A model generated the notes under the pieces. The model ran no database searches and was not told where the DNA came from. It saw only the letters and a program-made list of their open reading frames with translations. A stretch of DNA of 64,000 nucleotides from Mesorhizobium sp. ZC-5 (lineage in GTDB: Bacteria > Pseudomonadota > Alphaproteobacteria > Rhizobiales > Rhizobiaceae). The first letter of the stretch is position 1, and every line of letters starts with the position of its first letter. The stretch is from positions 868,001 through 932,000 of the forward strand of contig NZ_JAOWPT010000002.1 in the NCBI RefSeq assembly GCF_025753855.1. Reading direction: 5' to 3'. The position numbers and the translations under genes are program-made. This document shows, in pieces, positions 49,086 to 58,625 of the stretch.

Positions 49086-49898
49086 CTATTCCTTGCCGTC
49101 GTCGGTACGCTTCAGCTCTTCCAGGGTCGGCATCGACACGATGTGATAGCCCGAATCCACATAGTGGATTTCGCCGGTGACGCCGCCCGAAAGTTCCGAC
49201 AAAAGATAAAGCGCCGACCCGCCGACGTCGTCGAGCGAGACGGTTTTCCTGAGCGGTGCGTTGCGCTGCTGATAGGAGAACATGTAGCGCGCATCGGAAA
49301 TGCCGGCGCCGGCCAATGTTCTCACCGGACCCGCTGAAATACCGTTCACACGGATGCCGCGCGGACCATAATCGTTGGCAAGATAGCGCACGCTTGCTTC
49401 CAGCCCTGCCTTGGCAACGCCCATGACATTATAGTTAGGCATCACCCGCACCGAGCCGGCATAGGTGAGCGTAACCATGGACCCGCCATCATTCATCATC
49501 GCTGCCGCCTTGCGGGCGATTTCGGTGAACGAATAGCAGGAGATCACCATCGTGCGGATGAAGTTTTCGCGGGTGGTGTCGGCGTAAAGCCCCTTCAACT
49601 CGTTCTTGTCCGAAAAGCCGATAGCGTGAACGATGAAATCGAGCTTGCCCCATTCGCCGGCGAGTGTATCGAAAACCGAGTTGATCGATGCGCTGTCTTC
49701 CACGTCGCAGGGCAACACCAGCGATGCGCCGACCTTCTCGGCCAGTGGTTTCACACGCCGCCCGAATGCGTCGCCCTGATAGGTGAAAGCCATTTCAGCG
49801 CCATGCTCGGCAAGCTTGCGTGCGATGCCCCAGGCAATCGAATGATCGTTGGCGACTCCCATGATCAGGCCGCGCTTGCCTTTCATCAATCCGTCCAT
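49086..49898 (-). CDS. fabI: enoyl-ACP reductase (FabI)
   Basis: 270-aa SDR-fold enzyme that reduces trans-2-enoyl-ACP with NADH. The N-terminal glycine pattern is GVANDHSIAWGIA. The catalytic Tyr-x6-Lys is YNVMGVAK. Start ATG 49898 (MDGLMKGKRG) lies 10 bases after the fabB stop with AAGG upstream; the frame inside fabB is not family-like. It is last gene of fabA-fabB-fabI, so unsaturated and saturated chain elongation are made together. Confidence 0.96.
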   Translation of the reverse strand: MDGLMKGKRGLIMGVANDHSIAWGIARKLAEHGAEMAFTYQGDAFGRRVKPLAEKVGASLVLPCDVEDSASINSVFDTLAGEWGKLDFIVHAIGFSDKNELKGLYADTTRENFIRTMVISCYSFTEIARKAAAMMNDGGSMVTLTYAGSVRVMPNYNVMGVAKAGLEASVRYLANDYGPRGIRVNGISAGPVRTLAGAGISDARYMFSYQQRNAPLRKTVSLDDVGGSALYLLSELSGGVTGEIHYVDSGYHIVSMPTLEELKRTDDGKE

Positions 49899-49908
49899 GA
49901 AGAAAGCC

Positions 49909-51132
49909 TTAGCCGTTGTATCGCTGGAAGACGAGCGTGGCGTTGGTGCCGCCAAAGCCGAAGGAGTTCGACAGGGCCGTATCGATCTTGGCGTTGTCGA
50001 TGCGCTTACGCACGATCGGCATGCCTTCGAATTCGGGGTCGAGTTCGGTGATGTGGGCGCTCTCGCCGATGAAGCCCGCCTGCATCATAAGGATAGAATA
50101 GATCGATTCCTGCACGCCAGCACCGCCGAGCGAGTGGCCGGTCAAGGATTTGGTGGATTGGATGTGCGGTATCTTGTTGCCAAAGACTTCACTGATGGCG
50201 GCGATTTCTTTTGAATCGCCAACCGGCGTCGAGGTGCCGTGCGTGTTGATATAGTCGACATCGTCCTTCACCGTCGCCAGCGCCTGGCGCATGCAGCGCA
50301 CCGCACCTTCGCCTGATGGCGCTACCATGTCGTAACCGTCCGACGTGGCGCCGTATCCGACGATTTCTGCATAGATCTTAGCGCCGCGTGCCTTTGCGTG
50401 CTCGAGTTCTTCGAGAACCAGCACGCCAGCGCCGCCGGCAATGACAAAACCGTCCCGCGTCGCATCATAGGCGCGCGAAGCGGTCGCGGGTGTGTCGTTG
50501 TATTTCGATGACATGGCGCCCATGGCGTCGAACAGGTTGGACATCGTCCAGTCAAGATCCTCGTGACCGCCGGCGAACATCACGTCCTGCTTGCCCCACT
50601 GGATCATCTCGGCGGCGTTGCCGATGCAGTGCGCCGATGTCGAGCAAGCCGACGAGATGGAATAGTTGACGCCGTGGATCTTGAACCAGGTGGCGAGCGT
50701 TGCCGAGGCTGTGGAAGACATCGCCTTAGGCACCGCGAAAGGCCCGATGCGCTTGGGGCTGTTGTTTTTCAGCGTGATTTCGGAGGCTTCCACGATGGTG
50801 CGCGTGGAAGGGCCACCCGAACCCATGATGATGCCGGTGCGCGGGTTGCCGGAAATATCGCTCTCTTCCAGTCCGCTGTCGGCGATGGCCTGCTTCATCG
50901 CGACATGGTTCCACATGCCGCCCTGTGACAGGAAGCGGGCTGCCCGGCGGTCAACGAGTTCGGTCATGTCGAGGTTTGGCGCGCCCCACACCTGGCACCT
51001 GAAGCCGTGCTCCGCGAAATCGCTGGAGAAGCTGATGCCCGACTTGGCATCATGCAGCGAAGCGGTGACGTCGGCCGCGCTATTCCCAATGGATGATACA
51101 ATACCCAGGCCCGTGACAACGACGCGTCTCAT
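49909..51132 (-). CDS. fabB: 3-oxoacyl-ACP synthase I (FabB)
   Basis: 407-aa condensing enzyme. The Cys-His-His triad sits at C163 (SSACSTSAH), H298 ([11 protein letters not shown]) and H333 ([10 protein letters not shown]), the same numbering as E. coli FabB. It elongates cis-3-decenoyl-ACP made by FabA. AAGGAG is 5 bases before the ATG. It lies 32 bases after fabA. Confidence 0.97.
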   Translation of the reverse strand: MRRVVVTGLGIVSSIGNSAADVTASLHDAKSGISFSSDFAEHGFRCQVWGAPNLDMTELVDRRAARFLSQGGMWNHVAMKQAIADSGLEESDISGNPRTGIIMGSGGPSTRTIVEASEITLKNNSPKRIGPFAVPKAMSSTASATLATWFKIHGVNYSISSACSTSAHCIGNAAEMIQWGKQDVMFAGGHEDLDWTMSNLFDAMGAMSSKYNDTPATASRAYDATRDGFVIAGGAGVLVLEELEHAKARGAKIYAEIVGYGATSDGYDMVAPSGEGAVRCMRQALATVKDDVDYINTHGTSTPVGDSKEIAAISEVFGNKIPHIQSTKSLTGHSLGGAGVQESIYSILMMQAGFIGESAHITELDPEFEGMPIVRKRIDNAKIDTALSNSFGFGGTNATLVFQRYNG

Positions 51133-51164
51133 AAGTGCTCCTTCGTGGCTACACGTGCCTGCGG

Positions 51165-51680
51165 TCAGGCTGCTTCCTGCTTGGCGAGGCCGACCCGGAG
51201 GTCCGTGGCTCTGTATATGGTCTCGCCATCGGCCTTAAGCCAGCCGTCCGCGATGCCCAGCACCAGCCTGCCGCGCATCACGCGTTTGAAATCGACGCCG
51301 TACTCCACCTTTTTGGTATTCGGCGTCACCATGCCCTTGAATTTGACTTCGCCGGTCGACAGCGCCATGCCCTTGCCTGGCTCGCCGAGCCAGCCGAGGA
51401 AGAAGCCGGTCATCTGCCAGAGGGCGTCAAGGCCGAGGCAGCCAGGCATAACCGGATTGCCGATGAAATGGCACGGGAAGAACCAAAGATCCGGCTTGAT
51501 ATCCAACTCGGCGCGAATGAAGCCCTTGTCGAATTCGCCCCCGGTCTCCGAAATTTCGGTGATACGGTCGAACATCAGCATCGGCGGGGCGGGCAACTGC
51601 GCGTTGCCGGGGCCGAAAAGTTCACCACGGCCGCACGCGAGCAGATCCTCATAGCCGTAGCTGGACTTCTGTTCCGCCAT
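51165..51680 (-). CDS. fabA: 3-hydroxydecanoyl-ACP dehydratase/isomerase (FabA)
   Basis: 171-aa hot-dog fold enzyme with the catalytic His71 ([14 protein letters not shown]) and Asp85 ([10 protein letters not shown]). It dehydrates and isomerises the C10 intermediate, starting anaerobic unsaturated fatty acid synthesis. It is first gene of fabA-fabB-fabI and diverges from irr over 226 bp. Confidence 0.97.
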   Translation of the reverse strand: MAEQKSSYGYEDLLACGRGELFGPGNAQLPAPPMLMFDRITEISETGGEFDKGFIRAELDIKPDLWFFPCHFIGNPVMPGCLGLDALWQMTGFFLGWLGEPGKGMALSTGEVKFKGMVTPNTKKVEYGVDFKRVMRGRLVLGIADGWLKADGETIYRATDLRVGLAKQEAA

Positions 51681-51906
51681 CAGAATTTTCCCATCCCGTC
51701 GGTGCTCGGAAACCGCACCCTGTTATCGTTTCGGTAATTCACTACCACAGTCCGTTTCCCGCCGGAAACCGCCGTCTGCGCTTAACGTGCCCGCCTGCTG
51801 GGGTCAATGTGCCGCTATTGATCGCTGGACGGCGACCGAATATATGTCAGGATGAAAATATATGCTTTGCGTATTTTTATGAGGCAGCGGGAAACAGTTC
51901 GGCTTG

Positions 51907-52332
51907 ATGGTATCGGTCAATCCAAAAGACAGAATTGCCGTAGACAGGCGGGTGCGCGACGCGGGTTTGCGTCCGACGCGCCAGCGCGTCGCCCTGGCCG
52001 ATCTGCTGTTCGCCAAGGGTGACCGACATCTGTCGGCCGAGGAATTGCATGAGGAGGCGCTAGCCGCCGGCGTTCCCGTTTCGCTAGCAACTGTCTACAA
52101 CGCGCTTCACCAGTTCACGGACGCTGGTTTGCTGCGCATTCTGGCTGTCGAGGGGTCAAAGACCTATTTCGACACCAATACCAGCGACCATCATCACTTC
52201 TTCGTCGAAGGCGAGAACAAGGTATTCGACATCGCCAGCGGGCCGGTGAAGGTGATCAACCTCCCCGAGCCGCCGGAAGGGATGGAGATTGCCAATGTGG
52301 ATATCATCGTGCGGCTGCGGCCGAAGCGGTAG
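51907..52332 (+). CDS. irr: iron response regulator Irr (Fur family)
   Basis: 141-aa Fur-fold regulator. The DNA-binding half (RDAGLRPTRQRVALADLLF...VSLATVYNALHQFTDAGLLRI) is followed by DHHHFF, the histidine-rich haem/metal site of rhizobial Irr. Irr acts under low iron and is destabilised or inactivated by haem; it controls haem synthesis and iron storage genes. ATG 51907 follows an adjacent in-frame TTG. The divergent irr/fabA layout is standard in Rhizobiales. No clear ICE box is seen upstream. Confidence 0.93.
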   Translation: MVSVNPKDRIAVDRRVRDAGLRPTRQRVALADLLFAKGDRHLSAEELHEEALAAGVPVSLATVYNALHQFTDAGLLRILAVEGSKTYFDTNTSDHHHFFVEGENKVFDIASGPVKVINLPEPPEGMEIANVDIIVRLRPKR

Positions 52333-52355
52333 CGCTTCTTTTCGGTATCCGCCTG

Positions 52356-52712
52356 ATGCCGATAATCCTGCTTAGAATTGAGGGTGCCGCGCTTCTTGCA
52401 GCCGCGATCGTGGCTTATGCAATGAGCGGACAAAGCTGGCTGCTGTTCGCCGCTCTTGTTCTCGTGCCGGATATTTCGATGCTGGGTTATCTCGCAGGGC
52501 CGCGAATCGGCGCACATTGCTACAACGCTGCCCACATTACGGTCTGGCCGCTTGCCATTGTCGTGGCGGGTTATTTTTCAGCGGCGCCGACCTTGATCGG
52601 CATCGGGTTGATCTGGCTCGCGCATATCGGCATCGATCGCGCGATGGGTTACGGCTTGAAGCATTTATCGGATTTTCGCGACACACATCTCGGCCGGATC
52701 GGACGAGGCTGA
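52356..52712 (+). CDS. DUF4260 membrane protein
   Basis: 118-aa, four hydrophobic segments. LRIEGAALLAAAIVAY, VPDISMLGYLAGPRIGAHCYNAAHI and IDRAMGYGLKH are the conserved parts of DUF4260. Function is unknown. It starts 23 bases after irr on the same strand, so it may be read from the irr transcript. It is convergent with the SH3 protein. Confidence 0.88.
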   Translation: MPIILLRIEGAALLAAAIVAYAMSGQSWLLFAALVLVPDISMLGYLAGPRIGAHCYNAAHITVWPLAIVVAGYFSAAPTLIGIGLIWLAHIGIDRAMGYGLKHLSDFRDTHLGRIGRG

Positions 52713-52725
52713 TTGACGGCCCGCG

Positions 52726-53295
52726 TCAGTCCTTGACGGTTTCGCCCGGGTAAGCACCCCAGACCAGCGACTGGCTGACCCAACCCGTATGGCCGTCGAA
52801 GGTCATTTCGCACCATTCGCCGTTGCAGGTTTTGATCGTGCCGATAACGCCCGGTTCGAGGATGGCCGCGACGCCCGCGCCGCTGCCAGGTTCTGCCATC
52901 AGCGAAATCTGGGTCTGCTTGCCTTTTTGCCATGGCGCAACAATGCCTGTCCTGCGGCCAGACAGCAGCGACTGGTTTATCCAGCCCTCCACGCCGTCCG
53001 AATCGCGGACGCGGCGCCAGTTGTCGTATTCCTGGATTATCTCCATCGGCAGGCCGGACTTCATGTACATCCAGCCGACCGCATAATTTACGCCCGGTCC
53101 GATACGCGAGTTCACGCGCCCGGATTTCAGGCTGACGAAACGTGGCAGTTGCAGCCCGCTTGGCCCGCGGGTGACCTCCGGCGCGGCGGGTGCCGCCGCG
53201 ATTGCACTTGTGAGCGTGCCCGTAGAAATGACGACAAGACCGAACATGGCCGCGCTGACGACCCGGCAAAGCGACGCGAAACCAGACACCTTCAT
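52726..53295 (-). CDS. secreted SH3-domain protein
   Basis: ~189 aa with a Sec signal peptide (hydrophobic VVSAAMFGLVVISTGTL, cleavage near AIAAAPA). Two bacterial SH3 (YgiM/SH3_4-like) units follow: ~50-115 (VNSRIGPGVNYAVGWMYMKSG, DSDGVEGWINQSLL) and ~118-180 (LMAEPGSGAGVAAILEPG, FDGHTGWVSQSLVWG). Such domains bind peptidoglycan or periplasmic partners. ATG 53295 is used; GTG four codons upstream is possible. Confidence 0.87.
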   Translation of the reverse strand: MKVSGFASLCRVVSAAMFGLVVISTGTLTSAIAAAPAAPEVTRGPSGLQLPRFVSLKSGRVNSRIGPGVNYAVGWMYMKSGLPMEIIQEYDNWRRVRDSDGVEGWINQSLLSGRRTGIVAPWQKGKQTQISLMAEPGSGAGVAAILEPGVIGTIKTCNGEWCEMTFDGHTGWVSQSLVWGAYPGETVKD

Positions 53296-53460
53296 TCCTC
53301 TACTCACGCCTGACCGGGTTCTGCCGGTCCGGCTCGGAAGCCTTTTTCTTTGTCTTCGGCCGCACCGCTTGTTACATGAGAAAGGGAAGCCGGAGATGGT
53401 TTCAAGTTTCGCCTGTCTTGGTTAAAGAGGTCTCAACAAGACCCGGATTTCGAGGAAACA

Positions 53461-54462
53461 ATGGCCGGCAGGAAAAAGCCCCTCGTCGTCATCACGCGCA
53501 AGCTGCCGGATCAGGTGGAAACGCGGATGCGCGAGCTTTTCGATGCCCGGCTGGTCGTTGAAGATCGTCCGATGAGCCAGCCCGAGTTGGTCGCGGCGGT
53601 CAAAGAGGCCGATGTTCTCGTGCCGACGATCACCGACCGCATCGATGCCGCATTGATCGCCCAGGCCGGGCCGAATCTGAAGCTGATCGCCAATTTCGGT
53701 AACGGTGTCGACCACATCGATGTCGGGGCGGCCGCCAAGAAAGGCATGACCGTCACCAACACGCCGAACGTGTTGACCGAGGACACCGCCGACATGACGA
53801 TGGGGTTGCTGCTGACGGTGCCACGCCGGCTCACCGAAGGCGCCAATATCCTCAAATCGGATGGCAAATGGGTAGGCTGGTCGCCGACCTGGATGCTTGG
53901 GCGCCGCATCTGGGGCAAACGCCTGGGCATCGTCGGCATGGGACGCATAGGCACAGCGGTGGCACGACGGGCAAAAGCCTTCGGCTTGTCGATCCACTAC
54001 CACAACCGCAACCGCGTGGCGCCGGTCATCGAAGATGAATTGGAGGCAACCTATTGGGAGAGCCTTGACCAGATGCTGGCCCGCATGGACATCATCTCGG
54101 TCAACTGCCCGTCCACCCCCGCCACATTCCATCTTCTGTCAGCGCGACGGCTGGCGCTGATGCAGCCTTCCGCATACATCGTCAACACTGCCCGTGGCGA
54201 TATCATCGACGAGGATGCGCTGATCCAGATGCTGCAGGACGGCAAGCTCGCCGGCGCCGGCCTTGACGTCTTCGAACACGAACCGGCGGTCAATCCGAAG
54301 CTTGTCAAGCTGGTCGACAAAGGCAAGGTCGTGCTCCTGCCTCACATGGGTTCGGCGACCATCGAGGGCCGTATCGACATGGGCGAGAAGGTCATCATCA
54401 ACATCCGCACATTTTTCGATGGCCACCGGCCGCCAGACCGGGTTTTGCCGAATCGGGTTTGA
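53461..54462 (+). CDS. D-2-hydroxyacid dehydrogenase (glyoxylate reductase/D-glycerate type)
   Basis: 333 aa. The NAD(P) loop GIVGMGRIGTAVARRAKAFG (~157-176) and the catalytic Arg (NTARGDIID), Glu (EHEP) and His (LPHMGSAT) are all present. Closest by feel to GyaR/GhrB-like enzymes that reduce glyoxylate or hydroxypyruvate. The family is broad, so substrate is tentative. GAGGAAACA lies before ATG 53461. It is single, convergent with the aconitase X genes. Confidence 0.92.
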   Translation: MAGRKKPLVVITRKLPDQVETRMRELFDARLVVEDRPMSQPELVAAVKEADVLVPTITDRIDAALIAQAGPNLKLIANFGNGVDHIDVGAAAKKGMTVTNTPNVLTEDTADMTMGLLLTVPRRLTEGANILKSDGKWVGWSPTWMLGRRIWGKRLGIVGMGRIGTAVARRAKAFGLSIHYHNRNRVAPVIEDELEATYWESLDQMLARMDIISVNCPSTPATFHLLSARRLALMQPSAYIVNTARGDIIDEDALIQMLQDGKLAGAGLDVFEHEPAVNPKLVKLVDKGKVVLLPHMGSATIEGRIDMGEKVIINIRTFFDGHRPPDRVLPNRV

Positions 54463-54473
54463 GGCAGATACGC

Positions 54474-54890
54474 CTACCGGCGTACTGAAACGCCCCCTTC
54501 GTCGGAAACCACGACCTCAAATCCGGAAAATTCGGCATGCCGCATGCGATCCAGTTGCAGGGCGGGGGGTGTCGGCCACCCCATTTCGCGCGCGACGATA
54601 AGGCCCAGCAGCAGGATCGCATCAGGCTCATGCAGGATGATCGCCGCCGGGGCGTTGCCATTGTGCACGAGTTCCATGAGCACGGCGGACGCCGACGACG
54701 AACCGATCGTACCCGGCAGGAACAGCACCTGGTTGCCGATGGCTACACCATGCTGCGGATGGCGGACATCGGCGATGCTCCCGGACCGAGGGTCGACACC
54801 GCCCCAGAAGCTGATTGGCGCGTCGAGCACCAGGGCTCTCCCGCTTGCGGGGCCGCCTGGGATCAGCACTTTGGCCTGCAGCGCGGTCAT
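54474..54890 (-). CDS. aconitase X small (swivel) subunit, DUF126
   Basis: 138 aa matching the AcnX swivel domain: LDAPISFWGGVDPRSG, IGNQVLFLPGTIGSSSASAVLMELVHNGNAPAAIIL and a C-terminal REMGWPTPPA. The start overlaps the large-subunit stop by 4 bases (ATGA), so the two are made together. It forms one enzyme with the next gene upstream. Bacterial AcnX is a cis-3-hydroxy-L-proline dehydratase; archaeal forms act on phosphomevalonate. Confidence 0.9.
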   Translation of the reverse strand: MTALQAKVLIPGGPASGRALVLDAPISFWGGVDPRSGSIADVRHPQHGVAIGNQVLFLPGTIGSSSASAVLMELVHNGNAPAAIILHEPDAILLLGLIVAREMGWPTPPALQLDRMRHAEFSGFEVVVSDEGGVSVRR

Positions 54891-56146
54891 ATGGCCATGC
54901 CCGTAACTGTCGGCTTGCCGGACACGGCGCTCTCCACACAATCGGCCAGCGAACCGTAGAGGACGCCGTAGCCTGTGTTGCCCGGCGCATATTGCGCAAA
55001 CTTGCCGGAGTTGGTCATCAGCACGCCCTCAGCCCTGTTGGGCAGGATCGGGGTGACGACCACGCAGGTATCCGCGACGATGACGACGCCGCATTCCTCC
55101 AACCGTTTGCGTGCGCCGCTCTCCTGCAACCCGGTGATGGTGTGGCGCCCGGTGCAGGCATGAATGGGGACGCGCAATTTGCGTCCGGCGATCAAGTGTT
55201 CGAGCTGCTTGAATTCCTCGGCCGATAAATGTGGACTGCCTATGGCAACTGCGTCGACCTCGTCGGGTTTGGTGGCAGTCGACAAATGCGCCCTGGCGTC
55301 TCTGACCATGTCGGGTGTTACGTGGATGGTCGTTTCGGGAGGCTGGCCGCCCAGCGCGGCGTCGAGATCCGGCGCCTCCGGAGTGACGCCCGCAATATGG
55401 AACAGGCCAACCGCTCCGGATGAGGCGGCTGCCGCTCCGAAAGCTTTCAACCGGTCCTCACCCGGGTGTTGGGGTATTCCTAGGACTACGCCGACCGTGC
55501 TGCCCGTTTCGCGCCCGTAGAGCGTCCCCAGGATCGGCCAGGCGATCTCGGATTGGAGAAATGCCCTTGAAAGTCCACTGACGTCGAAGACCAGCTTTGC
55601 ATGGCGGTTCTCCGATCGATGCAATCCGACGTCAGGAGCCAGCCCGCTGATTGCGCAGGCAATGTCGAGGAAATCGCCGTAACGGTTGGTGCGGGCGCCA
55701 AGCACCGAGTTGCAGAAGACGACTGCGTTGGATTCGCCCCATGCGACATCGGTGCCTTTTTGAGGGCGATGCCCGGCCTGATAGGGCGCGCAGGTCCATG
55801 TCGGCTCGCAGCCGAGCTTGCGATAGGCATCCATCATGCGCCGCGCCATCGTTCGCTGTGGTTCTTCAAGAAGAACGCGCGAACAGCCCGTCAAATCGAG
55901 GGCGCCGACGTTCAGGGTGGAACGAATGGAAACCCTGGCACCCCCGGCGACCAGCTTTTCGGCGAAAAGCGTGCCTGAATCGCCGTGATAGAGCGCTCCA
56001 TCGATATGCGCTGACTGGATCGGTATGAGGTACCGCGCTGCCAGCAGCCGACCCGCTTCGGCAACAATGCGCATTGCCATCGCTGCGCCATCGCCGTCAC
56101 GTCCGGCGGCGACGCTACGCTGGTTCGGTGACAGCTCCAGGCTCAA
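54887..56146 (-). CDS. aconitase X catalytic subunit, DUF521
   Basis: 419 aa. Candidate metal/cluster cysteines are in TCAPYQ, FCNSVLGART, ACTGRH and ADTCVVVTPILP. GALYHGDSGTLFAEKL near the N-terminus is characteristic. A cis-3-hydroxyproline dehydratase role is inferred; no proline racemase or other hydroxyproline genes are adjacent, so a different hydroxyacid substrate is possible. The start overlaps the GNAT stop by 4 bases. Confidence 0.88.
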   Translation of the reverse strand: MSLELSPNQRSVAAGRDGDGAAMAMRIVAEAGRLLAARYLIPIQSAHIDGALYHGDSGTLFAEKLVAGGARVSIRSTLNVGALDLTGCSRVLLEEPQRTMARRMMDAYRKLGCEPTWTCAPYQAGHRPQKGTDVAWGESNAVVFCNSVLGARTNRYGDFLDIACAISGLAPDVGLHRSENRHAKLVFDVSGLSRAFLQSEIAWPILGTLYGRETGSTVGVVLGIPQHPGEDRLKAFGAAAASSGAVGLFHIAGVTPEAPDLDAALGGQPPETTIHVTPDMVRDARAHLSTATKPDEVDAVAIGSPHLSAEEFKQLEHLIAGRKLRVPIHACTGRHTITGLQESGARKRLEECGVVIVADTCVVVTPILPNRAEGVLMTNSGKFAQYAPGNTGYGVLYGSLADCVESAVSGKPTVTGMAI

Positions 56147-56637
56147 GAAAGGGCCTTCCGCATGGTTACCGAAGTTGGACGGTCGTATCCCTGATGGGCT
56201 GTACGGGCGACCTCCGTGAAGCCAAAATGCCGAAACGTGTCCTGGTTCGCCGAAAGCTCGACCCTTGTTTGCAATTCTATGGCCGGTTTTCCGGATTTTC
56301 TTGCTTGAAATTCAGCGATCTCCAGAAGTTTTCGGCCAATTCCCGAACCCTGCGCTTGTGGCTCGACCGCCAGCTTGCCGAGGTAGAAGTCGTCAACGCG
56401 CTCGTTGACGAAAACGCAGCCGAGCAGGCGGTCTTCCTCAACGGCGACGAAGCCGATTTCTCGCAACGCCTTTTCTTTCAGCGCAGGTACCGTGAGACGG
56501 CGTGCCGAGGAGGGTGGGTCGATCACACCATCCATGTAGGCGAACGAGCGCAGGATGAGATCGAGCAACTCCTCCCAACGTTCGAACCGCTGGTCGATCC
56601 GTTCGGTACGGATATTTTCGCGCGCAGCGGCACTCAT
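56143..56637 (-). CDS. GNAT family N-acetyltransferase
   Basis: 164 aa with the acetyl-CoA loop LAVEPQAQGSGIGRKLLEIAE (~88-108) and a C-terminal FRHFGFTEV motif. The target is unknown. It overlaps the MoeB-like gene upstream and the aconitase X gene downstream by 4 bases each, so it is part of a tightly packed operon. Confidence 0.85.
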   Translation of the reverse strand: MSAAARENIRTERIDQRFERWEELLDLILRSFAYMDGVIDPPSSARRLTVPALKEKALREIGFVAVEEDRLLGCVFVNERVDDFYLGKLAVEPQAQGSGIGRKLLEIAEFQARKSGKPAIELQTRVELSANQDTFRHFGFTEVARTAHQGYDRPTSVTMRKALS

Positions 56638-57401
56638 TTGAGTTTCTTGTAGCGAACGGTGTCGAACCGCGCGGCCAGCCCGTCATAGAGCAGCAGGCGG
56701 CCAACCAGAGGTTCGCCGATACCGGTGATCAGCTTGATCACTTCCATAGCTTGCAAGGTTCCCAGGACGCCGGTCAAGGCGCCGACAATCCCAGCCTCGG
56801 CGCACGAAGGAACCAATCCCTCGGGCGGGGCTTCGGGAAAGAGATCGCGATACGATGGGTTGGGTTCTCCGGTCGGGCCGCGTTCGAAAGGTTTCAGAAC
56901 TGTAAGCGAGCCGTCGAACCGCCCTACCGCCGCGTGCACCAGAGGCCGCCCCTCGGCTTCACACGCATCCGCAACGGCATAGCGGGTATCGAAATTGTCC
57001 GAACCGTCGACGACGATGTCGAACTCCGCAACCAGTTTGCGCGCATTCGTGGCGTCGAGCCTGGTCTTGTGGGTTTCGACATGCACATTTGGGTTCAGCT
57101 GTTTGATGGTCTGGGCAGCGCTATCCGTCTTGGCGGTACCGATGGAAGGCGTTGCATGAACAATCTGCCGCTGCAGGTTGGACAGCGAAACAGCGTCGTC
57201 GTCGACTATTCCGAGGGTGCCGACACCGGCGGCGGCCAGATATTGCAGCACGGGCGCGCCGAGACCACCCGCTCCGATCACCAGCACGCGGGCACGCTTG
57301 AGCTTCTGCTGGCCGCTCCCGCCGATCTCCGGCAGGATGATGTGCCTTGCGTATCGCTCCAGTTCTTCGCTCGAAAGGGCGGTGGCCTCGTGTCGGTTCA
57401 T
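56634..57401 (-). CDS. MoeB/ThiF-type E1 adenylyltransferase
   Basis: ~255 aa. The ATP-binding GAGGLGAPVLQYLAAAGVG (~43-61), DSDNFDTR-like GSDNFDTRYAVAD and the region PSYRDLFPE are E1 features. The paired Cys-x2-Cys zinc motifs of MoeB are not obvious; a single Cys lies in VPSCAEAGIVGALTG, the typical active-site context. It adenylates a ubiquitin-like sulfur carrier (MoaD or ThiS); no carrier gene is near. ATG 57401 is used; ATGs at 57443 and 57476 are possible. It follows recF. Confidence 0.9.
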   Translation of the reverse strand: MNRHEATALSSEELERYARHIILPEIGGSGQQKLKRARVLVIGAGGLGAPVLQYLAAAGVGTLGIVDDDAVSLSNLQRQIVHATPSIGTAKTDSAAQTIKQLNPNVHVETHKTRLDATNARKLVAEFDIVVDGSDNFDTRYAVADACEAEGRPLVHAAVGRFDGSLTVLKPFERGPTGEPNPSYRDLFPEAPPEGLVPSCAEAGIVGALTGVLGTLQAMEVIKLITGIGEPLVGRLLLYDGLAARFDTVRYKKLK

Positions 57402-57432
57402 TACCGGAACATAGTGACCCTGGCCGCCCTTG

Positions 57433-58611
57433 TCAGGCGTCATCGGCGGCAAAAACCCGCCCGTGGTCGACAGCAAGGAATTGTGCCCGCCCCTGTAGCG
57501 CCGTGAACAATGCCGCTTCAGTCCCCGTCATGAAGACCTGGCAGCCGAGTTCGTCCAGGATGGAAAACAATGCAGCTCGCCGGCCTGCATCCAGATGAGC
57601 GGCGATTTCGTCGAGCAGGAGGATCGGAACCAGCCCGGAAATCTCGCCGCAAAGCCGCGCATGCGAGAGGATGAGGCCGACAAGCAGCGCCTTCTGCTCA
57701 CCGGTCGAGCATTGTTCGGCCGGCATGTCCTTGGGCAGGTGGCGGATCAGCAGATCGGACCGGTGCGGGCCATCGAGCGTGCGACCGGCGGCGCGGTCGC
57801 GGTCGCGCCCGTCGGCCAGGCGATTGCGGAAGCCTTCCTCGATATCGACTGCGGCTCGATGGCCGACCGCCTCCTCAAGCGAGCCCGCCAACGCGACTAC
57901 GGCCTTGGGAAACGGGCTGCCCTCCGGCAAACGCGCGATCATGGATGTCAGCAAGCCGACAAGTTCCGCGCGCGCGGCAGCGATCGCGGTTCCGGTTTCG
58001 GCCATTTGCGTTTCGATAGCATCGAACCACGCGCTGTCGCGGGAATTTTCGGCGAGCAGCCGGTTCCTGCCGCGCATCGCCTTTTCATAATCGAGCGCCC
58101 GCTGGCCGTGGCTTGGATCGATGGCGAGCACGAGGCGGTCCAAGAAACGCCTGCGATCCCCGGCAGGTCCGGTGAAAAGCCCATCCATTGATGGTGTGAT
58201 CCAGGTGACGCGCAGCCACTCCAGCAAGGCTTCGGCCGATCTGGCAGGCGCTCCGTTGATGCGAATTCGGCGCCCTGCTTCACCATCGACGGCGGTGCCG
58301 GCTGTGCCGGTGCCGATGGTGCAGTCGCCCATTGGGCCGGTAACCTCGGCATGGACTGCAAAACCGCCATCACTGCCCTCGCGCGCCACTTCGCCGTAGT
58401 TTGCGCGACGCAGCCCGCGCCCTGGCGTCAGGAAGGAGAGGGCTTCCAGCAGGTTGGTTTTTCCGGCGCCGTTTTCTCCGGTAAAAACAACCGCGCCGGG
58501 CTCCAGGTCGAGCGAAAGGCTCGAATAGTTGCGGAACTCCGTGAGCACAAGCCTGCTCACATGGGGCGGTGGCCCGCCGCCTTGACGGTCCGCCAGCGCT
58601 GAATCCGGCAT
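57433..58611 (-). CDS. recF: DNA replication and repair protein RecF
   Basis: 392 aa SMC-like ATPase. Walker A is TGENGAGKTNLLEALSF (~44-60), the signature STGEQKALLVGLILSHA and Walker B ILLLDEIAAHLD follow. It loads RecA at gapped DNA. It lies 14 bases after dnaN on the same strand. Confidence 0.97.
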   Translation of the reverse strand: MPDSALADRQGGGPPPHVSRLVLTEFRNYSSLSLDLEPGAVVFTGENGAGKTNLLEALSFLTPGRGLRRANYGEVAREGSDGGFAVHAEVTGPMGDCTIGTGTAGTAVDGEAGRRIRINGAPARSAEALLEWLRVTWITPSMDGLFTGPAGDRRRFLDRLVLAIDPSHGQRALDYEKAMRGRNRLLAENSRDSAWFDAIETQMAETGTAIAAARAELVGLLTSMIARLPEGSPFPKAVVALAGSLEEAVGHRAAVDIEEGFRNRLADGRDRDRAAGRTLDGPHRSDLLIRHLPKDMPAEQCSTGEQKALLVGLILSHARLCGEISGLVPILLLDEIAAHLDAGRRAALFSILDELGCQVFMTGTEAALFTALQGRAQFLAVDHGRVFAADDA

Positions 58612-58625
58612 TGCCGTTCTATCTT

